NCBI RefSeq assembly: GCF_001990485.1
Contig: NZ_LBFC01000007.1
Coordinates: forward strand, 1 to 64,000
Source of the DNA: Thermosipho affectus
GTDB taxonomy: Bacteria; Thermotogota; Thermotogae; Thermotogales; Fervidobacteriaceae
DNA: 64,000 nucleotides
Direction of reading: 5' to 3'
Both the position numbers and the translations under genes were made by a program. The stretch's first letter is position 1, and the number at the start of each line of letters is the position of its first letter. Positions 8,613 through 19,719 of the stretch are shown in pieces. A model generated the notes under the pieces. It had not been told where the DNA came from, made no database searches, and saw nothing but the letters and a program-made list of their open reading frames with translations.

Positions 8613-9212
8613 TTATATCCTCCTAAATGCATCTAACACACTCTCAGCAATAGCTGTGTATTTATCAACTTTTAATTCTGCAGCCCCTATAATACTTTCC
8701 TCATATGAATTGTATTCTTTTGAAAGGTGCGTGATTATAAATTGTTTTCCCGCAATTGTTGCTTCAATAGAATCATCCACTGAAATTGCAAAGTTATGAA
8801 TATTTTCAAGCGCATTTAAAACGGCATTTCCAATAATTATTGGAATATTCTTGCGCGTTTTCGGGCCAGCAAATTCCCCTATAAAAACCTCCTGGCCATG
8901 TGTTATTTCTACCTTTACACTTAATGTTCGTTCTTTTTCCTGGACATTTATATCTGTCAATCTATAAGGAATGATCTTTGAGGATTCCATGCCTAAATTT
9001 AACTGAGCAATACTAACCACTTTTCTATCAATCTTCAAACCTAAACTCGCAAATAAAACGGTTTCGATATCCCTTACAAGTTGTTTGGGGCTTTTCTCAT
9101 CATCTGCGACAACATGTATCTCTACAACTTGATCATTTTCAATGACAACTTTTGCAGCCTCAACCCCAGGAATCTTTGAAAGAACATTTTCAACACTTTC
9201 AACTTTTAACAT
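8613..9212 (-). CDS. Conserved hypothetical protein (two similar-sized alpha/beta modules)
   Basis: 199 residues, no signal peptide or membrane segment. The N-terminal half (VENVLSKIPGVEAAKVV... EIHVVADDEKSPKQLVRDIETVL... KIDRKVVSIAQL) looks like a small alpha/beta fold whose PKQ-VRDIE block I associate with a conserved domain of unknown role. The C-terminal half (GQEVFIGEFAGPKTRKN... AVLNALENI... AGKQFIITHLS... GAAELKVDKYTAIAESVLDAFRRI) resembles the second conserved unit found with it. I do not know its function. It sits between the 261-residue unknown and lplA with spacings of 1 and 0 bases, so it is co-translated with them. Confidence 0.7.
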   Translation of the reverse strand: MLKVESVENVLSKIPGVEAAKVVIENDQVVEIHVVADDEKSPKQLVRDIETVLFASLGLKIDRKVVSIAQLNLGMESSKIIPYRLTDINVQEKERTLSVKVEITHGQEVFIGEFAGPKTRKNIPIIIGNAVLNALENIHNFAISVDDSIEATIAGKQFIITHLSKEYNSYEESIIGAAELKVDKYTAIAESVLDAFRRI

Positions 9213-9213
9213 A

Positions 9214-9999
9214 CTATCCCCCCAAATCCTTTACAAAACCTCTAAACTTTTCAAAATCATCCACAAAACTTTCCACATATCTCCATTTTTCTTTCAAATC
9301 TTCCAAATCTACTTTAAACATTCCAATAACTTTGTCTTTCATATCAGAAATAGGAAAATATTTACCAGGCTGAAATTTATACTTATTTCTTAAAAATGAA
9401 AAAAATTCTGCGTATAAATTTTTATGTTCTCCTTCTCCAATACCTACAAAATAAACCCCATCATCTGTTAAAAAAGTCTTTAAAAAATAGTAATTCTTCC
9501 CGTTTAAAGCTAAAAGCTCATCATATGTCTTATCATCCACCTTTTTGGAAAAATTAAGCCAACTTTTTCCAGAAACCTCTTCTGAAAACAATTCCTTTGA
9601 AATTAGAGACTTTTCACCACCAAGTGCTAAAAAATGCGTCATTATTGGGAATTTTAAAATTCCCGCAGTCATAAATGGAATTTTTCTTGTTGAAAAACTA
9701 TTTATATATAAATTTTCAAAATCTTCATTAAAATATTCCATTTTATAAAGTGATGGTGTTCTTAAAAACGGATTACTAAGTGAAACTCCAAAAAAGAACT
9801 TACCATCTGGATTATAACCAGCATTTAAAAAAAAGATACCATTAGATCCCACTGTAACAAGTATTAGATGTTTATGAAAAACATCTAGTACATCTTCAAA
9901 CTTATACAAAAAATCCATCAACACATTCTTATCTTTTTCGAGTAAACTAAATACTTCGTTCATTAAAGGTCTCAACTTTTCAGGACCAAAATATACCAT
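9214..9999 (-). CDS. Hypothetical protein in the histidine kinase-panD operon
   Basis: 261 residues, not recognised. It is soluble by eye, rich in Phe and Lys, with a beta-rich middle (LILVTVGSNGIFFLNAGYNPDGKFF) and a C-terminal acidic helical segment (VDLEDLKEKWRYVESFVDDFEKF). No catalytic motif stands out. The ATG lies 2 bases past the end of the Cys-rich gene upstream, and its stop is 1 base before the 199-residue gene downstream, so it is an internal cistron of the operon. Confidence 0.6.
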   Translation of the reverse strand: MVYFGPEKLRPLMNEVFSLLEKDKNVLMDFLYKFEDVLDVFHKHLILVTVGSNGIFFLNAGYNPDGKFFFGVSLSNPFLRTPSLYKMEYFNEDFENLYINSFSTRKIPFMTAGILKFPIMTHFLALGGEKSLISKELFSEEVSGKSWLNFSKKVDDKTYDELLALNGKNYYFLKTFLTDDGVYFVGIGEGEHKNLYAEFFSFLRNKYKFQPGKYFPISDMKDKVIGMFKVDLEDLKEKWRYVESFVDDFEKFRGFVKDLGG

Positions 10000-10001
10000 T
10001 T

Positions 10002-10199
10002 TTAGCGTCTCCTAGTCATAAAATATTCAATGCTTCTATTCCATGTTTTTTCTTCCTCATCCGTAAAATAACAAGCGGGTAACTCTCCACGTTCCCTATG
10101 ATATGCTATACACTCACAACATTTACCTTTTTTAGGACATCCAGGATAACTACAATTACACTTTTCTAAGTTTTTTTCAAAATTTCCACAGTACATCAT
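10002..10199 (-). CDS. Small cysteine-rich protein (DUF6485-like)
   Basis: 65 residues with eight cysteines: [27 protein letters not shown] in the first half and one more in ACYF. This pattern of Cx[11 protein letters not shown] and [15 protein letters not shown] matches a small conserved family (DUF6485) of anaerobes; the cysteines probably bind a metal or Fe-S cluster. The function is unknown. Its ATG overlaps the panD stop codon by 4 bases, so it is translationally coupled to panD. Confidence 0.75.
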   Translation of the reverse strand: MMYCGNFEKNLEKCNCSYPGCPKKGKCCECIAYHRERGELPACYFTDEEEKTWNRSIEYFMTRRR

Positions 10200-10555
10200 A
10201 AATCCCCCTTTATTTCCACTACCTCATTGTTTTCATCCATTATTAAAACTTTTGGACCTTTATATTCTCCATCAGAATACACACCAAAAGCCATAATAAT
10301 TACCCTGTCACCTTCTTCTACTAACCTCGCAGCAGCACCGTTTATCACTATTTTTTTACTTCCTCGTTCTTCAGGGATTGTATAAGTAACAAAGCGCTGG
10401 CCGTTGTTCACATCCGCTACCAAGACCAATTCATATGGTTTAATATTGGACTTTTCCAAAAGTTCTATATCTATACCTATACTCCCCATATAATTGATAC
10501 TTTTATCCGTCACACGTGCCATATGTATCTTTGATTTTAACAAAAATTCCTGCAT
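10196..10555 (-). CDS. panD: Aspartate 1-decarboxylase PanD (pyruvoyl enzyme)
   Basis: Decarboxylates L-aspartate to beta-alanine for pantothenate and CoA synthesis. The proenzyme cleaves itself between Gly and Ser to form a pyruvoyl group; the cleavage site is visible as NYMGSIGID near residues 20-28. Other landmarks are [13 protein letters not shown] at the start, [16 protein letters not shown], and [22 protein letters not shown] chose the start at 10555 (MQEFLLKSK) because GAGGAGG lies 7 bases upstream; an in-frame ATG at 10570 has no such site and would overlap the kinase gene. Length (119 residues) is normal. The downstream small gene overlaps by 4 bases. Confidence 0.93.
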   Translation of the reverse strand: MQEFLLKSKIHMARVTDKSINYMGSIGIDIELLEKSNIKPYELVLVADVNNGQRFVTYTIPEERGSKKIVINGAAARLVEEGDRVIIMAFGVYSDGEYKGPKVLIMDENNEVVEIKGDL

Positions 10556-10556
10556 T

Positions 10557-13154
10557 TTACTCCTCCTCATCTTTTAAAGGTAATTCAAAAATAAATGCAT
10601 TTCCATTTTCATCAGGTTCAACCCATATTTTTCCATCATGTTCATCTTCTATAATTTTTTTACATATTGGCAAACCCAATCCCGTTCCATGTACTTTTGT
10701 TGTAAAAAATGGAATAAATAACTTTTCCAAGATATCCCTGGGAATTGGAGTACCTTGATTCCAAACCTTAATCTTTACAGTGTTTAAACATTTCTTTACT
10801 TCAATTGATATTTTACCACCATATGGTGTTTCATCAATAGCATTTTGAATTAAATTTATCAAAACTTGTTTTAATCTCTGTTTATCCGCATACACTTCAA
10901 CATTTTCATCGGCTTTGAATTCAAAAAGTATATTTTTATCTTTTATTTTATCCTCTAGTAAAATATAAACTTCGGATATTAATTCATTTAAATTAAAGAG
11001 GACAAATTCTGTTATCCTCCTATCTCTACTAAATTCCAAAATTTCACTCACAATTCCCTCTAATCTAACAATTTCATCTGATATTATTTTTATGTATTTT
11101 CTCCTTTTATTTTCATCATCTATATACTTTTCAAGTCTTTTTATAAACCCACCTAAAACAGATATGGGATTTCTAAGTTCGTGAACCACTCTCGCAGCCA
11201 TTTCACCAAGTACAGCTAATTTTTCCTGTTTTTTTCTCTCTTTTTCCAAAATTACCCTTTCTGTTACATCCTCAAAAGTAACTATTATACCCTTTATTAA
11301 AATCCTTTCTGCATCCCAAAGTGGAGAAATAGAAACATCAAAGTATTTTTCCTGTCCCATTACGGGTATTAGGTAATTTGAAAGTTTTATCTCTTCCTTC
11401 ATCTTTAAAACTTCAAAGGCCATGCTTTCTATATCCTCAAATTCAGATCCTAAATCTGCTAACCTTTTTTCTATCATCTGTTCCTTATTTCTACCAAAAT
11501 AATACTCTGCGCGCGAATTCCACTCGCTTATATTCCCATTCTTCGAGATTACAATAACTGCTGCTGATAAATTTTGTAAAATGAGCTCTGAAAACTCTTT
11601 TAAAAATTCCACTAAATTCTTTTGCTTTTCCAAATTAATAGTCTTATCCTTTAATTCTTTATAATTCAACGAATTTTCAATGGCAAGTCCTGCACTATCC
11701 GATATTAATCTTAAAATTTCCACATCTACATTCGAAATTTTATGCTTTGAATACTTATTATCCAATATTACAACACCTATTGTGTCATTCTTTCCAATCA
11801 AAGGTACTATTACAAATTCATCGGTATCCAATAAAGGAACAAGATAGTCTAGTTCTTCCACTAAAACCTTTTTATTCACATGTACTATTTTTCTCCTTAA
11901 AACAGCTCTTTCCAAAAATTTACTAGATCTATATGGAAAAATCTTATTTCTTATTTTCTGAGTTAACTCGTTGTTCAGATCAAGTCCCAACGATTCTTCT
12001 CTCAAATATTGAACAATATCTGCATACTTCATCGCTCTTTGATTTGCTTTTTTCCAAATAGTGTCAACTTCCTTTTCATTAGCAGGACCTATCCACGCCT
12101 TCCCTATCAACGCATTTTTTTCATTATCTTTTAACAAAAGAAGTGCTCTGTTAAATCCCAGTGTTCTTCCCGATGTCAATCCAATTAAGAAAATTTTTAA
12201 AACATTATTTGGGTCATTACTACTTCTCATCGCCTGGCTCAAATAATGGACTATACTCATCTTCCTTAGTTGTTCTTTCTGGCCCTCTATCAATTTTTCA
12301 TGCTCTTTTTTTAATACGTTTAATTTTTCCACTTCAGATTTTAAATTTTCATAGAATACAAGTCTGGAAATAGCCAAGTTAAACCTCTTTACAGCAGAAA
12401 TTACTAAATCCAAATCAAAATCTTCATAACTTTTATCTGGAATATAACCTTCTCCATGTCTTTTATTAATAAAAACAAGCCATTGTTTTTCATCCACTGG
12501 TACACTTATCAAAGATTTTACAACTAAATCAGAATTTATAAAATTAACACTAGGTTTTATCAAAATCTGTGGTTGTTTTTTAAAAACAAAAAAGGAAAAA
12601 TCAGAAAAACCCGGTATTATCTTCCCAACAAAGTCTTTTGGCTGAGAATATTCCACAAAAAAATCTTCCCCTTTTTTTCCAACCAATACAATAAGATCAC
12701 TCGGCAAATACTCGGAAAGTTTTTCAACAAAATTTCTCTTTAACTCAAATAAATCTTGACTCTTCTCAAAAATGTCCGTCAGTTGTAGAATATTCTCCAA
12801 TTTTTCCTTTCTCTTTTCAATCAAAAACAAATCACATACAAGCCCAAAAATATTTGAAAATTCATCAAAAAAATCATTCTTTTCAAATTTTTCATTTGAA
12901 ATTATCGCACCTATTTTCTTGTCACCAAAATACAAAGGAATAACATCTTTATCATTTGCAGGCACCTTTTTTCCAACATCTTTTCCCGCAATTATTCTAT
13001 AAATATTCTTTCTCTCTTCGTATAAAGAAAGTCCTAATTCTTTTATATTAAGTTTTTCTCTCAATAAATTAGCGAGCCTCTCTAAATTTTCATTTGGATA
13101 ACCAATTTCAAACAAATCTTTCACTGCATTATAAATTAAAGAAAATTCAATCAT
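10557..13154 (-). CDS. Soluble multidomain sensor histidine kinase (GAF-GAF-GAF-PAS-HisKA-HATPase)
   Basis: 865-residue cytoplasmic kinase with no membrane segment. Domain reading: an N-terminal GAF-like region (about 1-135), a second GAF-like region (about 140-270), a coiled coil (about 270-300), a third GAF-like region (about 310-500), a PAS domain (AAVIVISKNGNISEWNSRAE, from about 528), the HisKA box MAARVVHELRNPISVLGGFIK (phospho-His near 656), and an ATPase domain with NLIQNAIDETPYGG and TTKVHGTGLGLPICKKI. The ligand or cue is unknown. No response regulator is adjacent. It heads an operon with panD, unknown genes, lplA and rsmI, and is driven by an extended -10 promoter near 13172. Confidence 0.9.
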   Translation of the reverse strand: MIEFSLIYNAVKDLFEIGYPNENLERLANLLREKLNIKELGLSLYEERKNIYRIIAGKDVGKKVPANDKDVIPLYFGDKKIGAIISNEKFEKNDFFDEFSNIFGLVCDLFLIEKRKEKLENILQLTDIFEKSQDLFELKRNFVEKLSEYLPSDLIVLVGKKGEDFFVEYSQPKDFVGKIIPGFSDFSFFVFKKQPQILIKPSVNFINSDLVVKSLISVPVDEKQWLVFINKRHGEGYIPDKSYEDFDLDLVISAVKRFNLAISRLVFYENLKSEVEKLNVLKKEHEKLIEGQKEQLRKMSIVHYLSQAMRSSNDPNNVLKIFLIGLTSGRTLGFNRALLLLKDNEKNALIGKAWIGPANEKEVDTIWKKANQRAMKYADIVQYLREESLGLDLNNELTQKIRNKIFPYRSSKFLERAVLRRKIVHVNKKVLVEELDYLVPLLDTDEFVIVPLIGKNDTIGVVILDNKYSKHKISNVDVEILRLISDSAGLAIENSLNYKELKDKTINLEKQKNLVEFLKEFSELILQNLSAAVIVISKNGNISEWNSRAEYYFGRNKEQMIEKRLADLGSEFEDIESMAFEVLKMKEEIKLSNYLIPVMGQEKYFDVSISPLWDAERILIKGIIVTFEDVTERVILEKERKKQEKLAVLGEMAARVVHELRNPISVLGGFIKRLEKYIDDENKRRKYIKIISDEIVRLEGIVSEILEFSRDRRITEFVLFNLNELISEVYILLEDKIKDKNILFEFKADENVEVYADKQRLKQVLINLIQNAIDETPYGGKISIEVKKCLNTVKIKVWNQGTPIPRDILEKLFIPFFTTKVHGTGLGLPICKKIIEDEHDGKIWVEPDENGNAFIFELPLKDEEE
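13072..13080 (-). other. No separate signal inside the kinase N-terminus
   Basis: Checked as a possible internal start for a shorter kinase; no Shine-Dalgarno precedes any internal ATG here, so the 13154 start with GAGGTGATTTT is kept. Confidence 0.2.
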
Positions 13155-13171
13155 AAAATCACCTCAAGTAT

Positions 13172-13180
13172 ATTCTACCA
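13172..13180 (-). promoter_or_regulatory. Extended -10 promoter of the kinase-panD-rsmI operon
   Basis: The minus strand reads TGG then TAGAAT (13172-13177), about 18 bases before the ATG at 13154, with the Shine-Dalgarno GAGGTGA in between. It sits directly after the terminator of the upstream hpf operon. Confidence 0.5.
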
Positions 13181-13181
13181 C

Positions 13182-13210
13182 AAAAAAAGCACCCATATGG
13201 GTGCTTTTTT
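13182..13210. terminator. Bidirectional intrinsic terminator after hpf
   Basis: A run of seven A, GCACCC-ATAT-GGGTGC and a run of seven T form a fully symmetric terminator. On the minus strand it closes the long recJ-to-hpf gene set; the T run overlaps the hpf stop codon. Confidence 0.9.
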
Positions 13211-13740
13211 TATTCCTGAAATTCATATAAAATAAATTTTCCATTTTTCAAACGCAGTAACATATTAATTTCATTAGTTTCCATATTTCTAAAAACAAAA
13301 AATTCGTGATTCATTACTTCCATTTGTGCAATTGCTTCTTCTAAACTAGTTATCATCAAATTAACTCTCTTTACATTTGAAATCTTCTCATCCTTTTCTC
13401 CCTCTGGCATCTCATCCTTGAAAATTTCACCTAGTCCTTTATTATTTGCCTTATGCGTAGGCCTTACATAATCTTTTTCTCTTTTAATCTTCTTTTCAAA
13501 AGAATCTGTTAAAATATCAATTAAATTATAAATATCCATGGATTTTTCCGAAACAATAATGTCTTTTCCCAAATAATGCACCATTATTTTTCCTACATAC
13601 TCTGAAGAATCTTTCTCAAATTTAATATCTAGATGTACATTATCCTCAATAACCCTATCTACCTTCTCTAACCTCTTTTCTAAGTAATTTTTAATTGCAT
13701 CGGTAATTTCTACACCTTTTGTTGAAACACGAAAATCCAT
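13210..13740 (-). CDS. hpf: Ribosome hibernation promoting factor, long form
   Basis: Binds the 30S subunit and dimerises ribosomes into inactive 100S particles in poor growth. The 176-residue protein has the N-terminal HPF/YfiA domain (MDFRVSTKGVEITDAIKNYLEKRLEKVDRVI, about 1-100) and the C-terminal dimerisation domain of long HPFs (VKRVNLMITSLEEAIAQMEVMNHEFFVFRN..., about 120-176), joined by a charged linker. Length is normal for long HPF. It is the last gene of the minus-strand set that includes the ATP synthase, ending at a strong terminator. ATG follows GGAGGTGATTTT. Confidence 0.95.
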   Translation of the reverse strand: MDFRVSTKGVEITDAIKNYLEKRLEKVDRVIEDNVHLDIKFEKDSSEYVGKIMVHYLGKDIIVSEKSMDIYNLIDILTDSFEKKIKREKDYVRPTHKANNKGLGEIFKDEMPEGEKDEKISNVKRVNLMITSLEEAIAQMEVMNHEFFVFRNMETNEINMLLRLKNGKFILYEFQE

Positions 13741-13751
13741 AAAATCACCTC

Positions 13752-14222
13752 CTACTGGTTTTCCTGAATTTTTCTAAGTCTAAAGTTTACATGTGGTGCA
13801 AATTCTAAAAGATAAAAAGACAACGTTAAAATCAAAAAGAGAGTTTTCAACAAAACATTACTTTCATTTATCTTTTTATCTACTATCAATATCAATGATA
13901 CCACAAGTGATGCTGAAATAATAAACAGCAAAGGAAAAAAATATGACAAAAAACTAAACGTAATAGAAAATATTATGTAGAAATAAAAAATTATTTTATT
14001 ATTTTCGGATATATCTGGAATTTTAAGACACCATTTCCATAAAACTATGATATAACCAAGTAGTCCAATAAAAAATATGGTATTCGACACAAATATATTT
14101 TTTAGAACAAAACTAAAAAATAAATTTGATGAAAAACCTATTGAAAAAAGAATAGAAGAAAATACCACCAAATCATCGCTTGGCAACTGATTTGAAAATA
14201 ACTTTTCTAAATTTTTTTCCAT
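13752..14222 (-). CDS. Small integral membrane protein, unknown function
   Basis: 156 residues with about four or five hydrophobic segments (LVVFSSILFSIGFSSNLFFS, NTIFFIGLLGYIIVLW, IIFYFYIIFSITFSFLSYFF, LLFIISASLVVSLILIV, LLKTLFLILTLSFYLL) between short charged ends. I do not recognise the family. It lies between degV and hpf. Its ribosome binding site falls in a perfect 14-base palindrome (14228-14241), so translation may be restrained by a hairpin. Confidence 0.65.
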   Translation of the reverse strand: MEKNLEKLFSNQLPSDDLVVFSSILFSIGFSSNLFFSFVLKNIFVSNTIFFIGLLGYIIVLWKWCLKIPDISENNKIIFYFYIIFSITFSFLSYFFPLLFIISASLVVSLILIVDKKINESNVLLKTLFLILTLSFYLLEFAPHVNFRLRKIQENQ

Positions 14223-14227
14223 AAATT

Positions 14228-14241
14228 GGAGGTATACCTCC
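14228..14241 (-). promoter_or_regulatory. Palindrome containing the Shine-Dalgarno of the membrane protein gene
   Basis: GGAGGTATACCTCC is a perfect palindrome. In RNA it can form GGAGG-UAUA-CCUCC, which would hide the only Shine-Dalgarno sequence. From GGAGG to the ATG is 14 bases, longer than usual. Seen directly; the regulatory meaning is inferred. Confidence 0.5.
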
Positions 14242-14257
14242 TGTCCCCCCCTTCAAA

Positions 14258-15079
14258 TTAAAACTGACCTATAACAATCCCAAATACCTCGGGACCTGTA
14301 TGTACTCCCACTGCTGCACTAATCTGGGCAATATCCTTTATATTAAAATGCTCAATTAGTCTATCTAAATATTTTTTGTATTTTTGGCTTCCATATCCGG
14401 CTAATATATATGGTTTTTTTATCCCCTGTTTTTTTATAAAATCCTCACCAAGTTCAATTATCTTGTCAACTACACCCGAAAATTTCCTATCTTTTGCAAC
14501 CAATTCTACCGTTCCATCACTGTCCACACTCAAAATGGGTTTTATTTTTAATATTCTACCCAACAGTGCTTTTGCTTTACCTATTCTTCCTCCCTTTTCT
14601 AAGTATTTTAAAGACATTACCCCAAAAAGAAGTTTCGTATTCTTTCTTAACTCATCAACAAGCTCCTGGGTAATCTTTACCCCTTTTTCCAAATAATGAA
14701 CAATTCCTCTATATAGCACATACAATTCAACACTAGCACTTTTTAAATCCAAAACAGTTACTCTATCCTTATACGGGGCACTAATTGCTTTAAACATGTT
14801 GTATGTTCCACTTAATTTACTAGATATAGAAAGCATATATACATGTTCATAACTTTCCAATAATTTTTTTAGCAAATCTTCCGTTTCCTTGGGATTTGGC
14901 AATGAAGTAGAAAAAGTTTCTGCCTTATCTAGCATGCCGTAAAAATCATCAACGGTTAAATTTTCCTTATCAATATACTCTCTACCATCAATATACACTC
15001 TTAAAGGCGCATAAAAAATAGGATATTTCAATTCTACATCGGGTTTATCAAAAGATGAATCAACAATAAATGCAACCAT
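14258..15079 (-). CDS. degV: DegV family fatty-acid-binding protein
   Basis: DegV proteins bind fatty acids and, in Firmicutes, serve as FakB subunits presenting fatty acid to a kinase. The 273-residue protein shows the family landmarks: an early VDSSFD, FYAPLRVYIDGREYIDKENLTVDDFY, TSLPNPKETEDLL (the TSxPS/P loop), VYMLSISSKLSGTYNMFKAI, a LKYLEKGGRIGKAKALLGRILKIKPIL block, and the end HTGPEVFGIVIG. No FakA kinase gene is in the window. It lies 3 bases downstream of atpC and is probably co-transcribed with the ATP synthase. Confidence 0.92.
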   Translation of the reverse strand: MVAFIVDSSFDKPDVELKYPIFYAPLRVYIDGREYIDKENLTVDDFYGMLDKAETFSTSLPNPKETEDLLKKLLESYEHVYMLSISSKLSGTYNMFKAISAPYKDRVTVLDLKSASVELYVLYRGIVHYLEKGVKITQELVDELRKNTKLLFGVMSLKYLEKGGRIGKAKALLGRILKIKPILSVDSDGTVELVAKDRKFSGVVDKIIELGEDFIKKQGIKKPYILAGYGSQKYKKYLDRLIEHFNIKDIAQISAAVGVHTGPEVFGIVIGQF

Positions 15080-15082
15080 TTC

Positions 15083-15358
15083 CTATCCCCCCAAATACTC
15101 ATGAGGATTTATTTCATCCTTAACATCCTCTGTTATTATTATAACATTTTCACCATCACAATGTAAAAAACCATCATCAACTATATACTCAAATTTTTCA
15201 TCGTTTTTTTTTGCAATTACTTTATCTACTTTTAACTTTGCTATAATCGGAGCCCTATCCTTTAAAATTCCCATTTCTCCCACTTCTGTTCTTACGGTAA
15301 CAATATCTACTTCTTTATCAAAATACAAACCATTTGGATAATATATCTTTAGGCGCAA
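15083..15358 (-). CDS. atpC: F1Fo-ATP synthase epsilon subunit, lacking the C-terminal helical domain
   Basis: Central-stalk subunit that couples rotation between the c ring and gamma. I set the start at a TTG (15358) because GGAGGTG lies 6 bases upstream; the frame extends to an ATG at 15388 that sits inside the terminator-like hairpin after atpD and has no ribosome binding site. The result is 91 residues, only the N-terminal beta-sandwich (KIYYPNGLYFDKEVDIVTVRTEVGEMGILKDRAPIIAKL ending in VDDGFLHCDGENVIIITED). The usual 40-50 residue helical C-terminal domain that inhibits ATP hydrolysis is absent. Confidence 0.9.
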   Translation of the reverse strand: MRLKIYYPNGLYFDKEVDIVTVRTEVGEMGILKDRAPIIAKLKVDKVIAKKNDEKFEYIVDDGFLHCDGENVIIITEDVKDEINPHEYLGG

Positions 15359-15371
15359 ATTCTTCACCTCC

Positions 15372-17646
<2,275 letters not shown>

Positions 17647-17651
17647 TTAAA

Positions 17652-19175
17652 TCACTTCCCGTACACTTTCACAAATTCACCTTTGAATTCTTCTATGGCA
17701 TTTTTCAACTCTTTTTCCGTTTCTTCATTTAAATCTTTTGTTTCTTTTATTTTGTTAAGCAATTCCTTTTTATTCTCCCTTAAAAATTGTAAAAGTCTCT
17801 TTTCGAATTCTTTAACTTTTTCAACTTCCAAATCGTCTAAATATCCATTTATACCTGCGTATAACACAACAACTTGATCTTCCACCTCAAGTGGTGCGTA
17901 TTGCTCTTGCTTCATTAACTCCATTAACCTTTGACCTCTTGTAATCTGTGCCTGCGTTGCAGGATCAAGTTCCGTTGCAAATTGTGCAAATGTTTCTAAT
18001 TCTTGGTATTGTGCAAGATCAAGTTTTAGAGATCCTGCTACTTTTTTCATAGCTTTGACTTGTGCGGCTCCACCAACACGAGATACTGAAAGACCTATGT
18101 TTACCGCAGGTCTCTGTCCTGCATAAAACAGAGATGGTTCTAGATAAATTTGTCCATCGGTAATTGAAATGACATTTGTTGGAATATAAGCAGAAATATC
18201 ATTTGCTTGTGTTTCTATAATTGGAAGTGCAGTTAGTGATCCACCACCATATTTATCATCAAGCCTTGCGGCCCTTTCAAGTAATCTAGAATGCAAATAA
18301 AAAACATCACCAGGATACGCTTCACGTCCAGGTGGCCTTCTTAGCAGAAGTGAAAGCTGTCTATACGCAACTGCATGTTTTGATAAATCATCGTATATCA
18401 CAAGTGCATCTTTTCCATTGTACATGAAATATTCTCCCATTGCACATCCTGAATAAGGAGCAATATACTGCAAAGATGCATTATCAGCAGCACTTGCAAC
18501 AACTACAGTAGTATACTCCATAGCACCTTCTTCTTTTAGCTTATCTACTAAACGTGCAACCGCCGATGCTTTTTGTCCAATCGCCACGTAAATACAATAA
18601 ACACCTTTTCCCTTTTGATTGATAATTGTATCGATGGCTATAGCAGTCTTACCAGTTTGTCTGTCTCCTATTATTAATTCCCTTTGCCCCCTACCAATTG
18701 GTATAAGGGCATCAATTAATTTAATACCAGTTTGTAGAGGAGTATCAACTGGCTTTCTATATATAACACCTGGCGCTTTCACTTCAACATCTCTATATTC
18801 CGTTGTATTGATTGGGCCAAGACCGTCAACTGGCACACCCAAAGGATTTACAACTCTTCCCAACAATTCTTCACCAACTGGAACCTGCATGATCTTTTTT
18901 AATCTTTTTACCGTGTGTCCTTCCTTGATGTCTTTGTAATCACCTAATATAATTATCCCTACATTATCCTCTTCTAAATTAAAAGCAACACCAATTGTAC
19001 CCGTTTCTACAAATTCTACCATTTCATTTGCCATAACGTTATTTAATCCATATGCACGGGCAATACCGTCACCTACTTGTATAACCTTTCCAACATCATC
19101 TAAATTTATCTCCTCTTTAAAACCCTCTATCTTTGATTCCAATACTTTTACAATTTCTCCGGGATTTATTCTCAA
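17652..19175 (-). CDS. atpA: F1Fo-ATP synthase alpha subunit
   Basis: Non-catalytic nucleotide-binding subunit of F1. The 507-residue protein has the N-terminal beta barrel, Walker [14 protein letters not shown] (about 170), the block [47 protein letters not shown], and the conserved arginine in [12 protein letters not shown]. The C-terminal helical bundle ends normally. It overlaps no neighbour; atpH ends 4 bases upstream. Confidence 0.98.
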   Translation of the reverse strand: MRINPGEIVKVLESKIEGFKEEINLDDVGKVIQVGDGIARAYGLNNVMANEMVEFVETGTIGVAFNLEEDNVGIIILGDYKDIKEGHTVKRLKKIMQVPVGEELLGRVVNPLGVPVDGLGPINTTEYRDVEVKAPGVIYRKPVDTPLQTGIKLIDALIPIGRGQRELIIGDRQTGKTAIAIDTIINQKGKGVYCIYVAIGQKASAVARLVDKLKEEGAMEYTTVVVASAADNASLQYIAPYSGCAMGEYFMYNGKDALVIYDDLSKHAVAYRQLSLLLRRPPGREAYPGDVFYLHSRLLERAARLDDKYGGGSLTALPIIETQANDISAYIPTNVISITDGQIYLEPSLFYAGQRPAVNIGLSVSRVGGAAQVKAMKKVAGSLKLDLAQYQELETFAQFATELDPATQAQITRGQRLMELMKQEQYAPLEVEDQVVVLYAGINGYLDDLEVEKVKEFEKRLLQFLRENKKELLNKIKETKDLNEETEKELKNAIEEFKGEFVKVYGK

Positions 19176-19179
19176 AATG

Positions 19180-19719
19180 TCACCCCTTTCTCAAGGAAAA
19201 AACTTCCCTTGCAATCTTATTGAGTCTTCCACTAACCGAGACATCAATCATTTTTCCCGCAAATTCAATTACCGCACCTGCTATAAGTGTTTTATCCACT
19301 TTTTCTTCAATAACTGGTGTTCTATCTACATACCTTTTAACAAACTCTTCGATAGCCTTTTTCTCCTCATCAGAAAGTTTATCAGCACTCTTTACATCCA
19401 CTAATATCTTATTTTCAATATCTACAGACGCGTACTTGTAATAAATTACCATTTGTGGAATAAATTTTTGCCTCTTATTTTCAAAAATTAGAGAAACAAA
19501 ATTTAGAAAAATATCATCACTGTATTTATTCAACGCTTCCTTAATAACACTCACTTTTTTCCAAACCTTCACCGTTGGATTATCAAAAAAACTTCTATAA
19601 TTCTCATAAACAATATCCAAAACCTTTAAAAACTGGCCATATTCTTCCAATTTATTTAATTTTTTTCCAATCTTCAACAATGCACTAACATATTTTGAAG
19701 CAATAGTAGAATACCTCAT
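19180..19719 (-). CDS. atpH: F1Fo-ATP synthase delta subunit
   Basis: Connects the peripheral stalk (b) to the top of F1. The 179-residue protein has the helical N-terminal domain ([33 protein letters not shown]) and the typical C-terminal block [31 protein letters not shown], the OSCP/delta signature. Its ATG overlaps the atpF stop by 4 bases, indicating translational coupling. Confidence 0.95.
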   Translation of the reverse strand: MRYSTIASKYVSALLKIGKKLNKLEEYGQFLKVLDIVYENYRSFFDNPTVKVWKKVSVIKEALNKYSDDIFLNFVSLIFENKRQKFIPQMVIYYKYASVDIENKILVDVKSADKLSDEEKKAIEEFVKRYVDRTPVIEEKVDKTLIAGAVIEFAGKMIDVSVSGRLNKIAREVFSLRKG

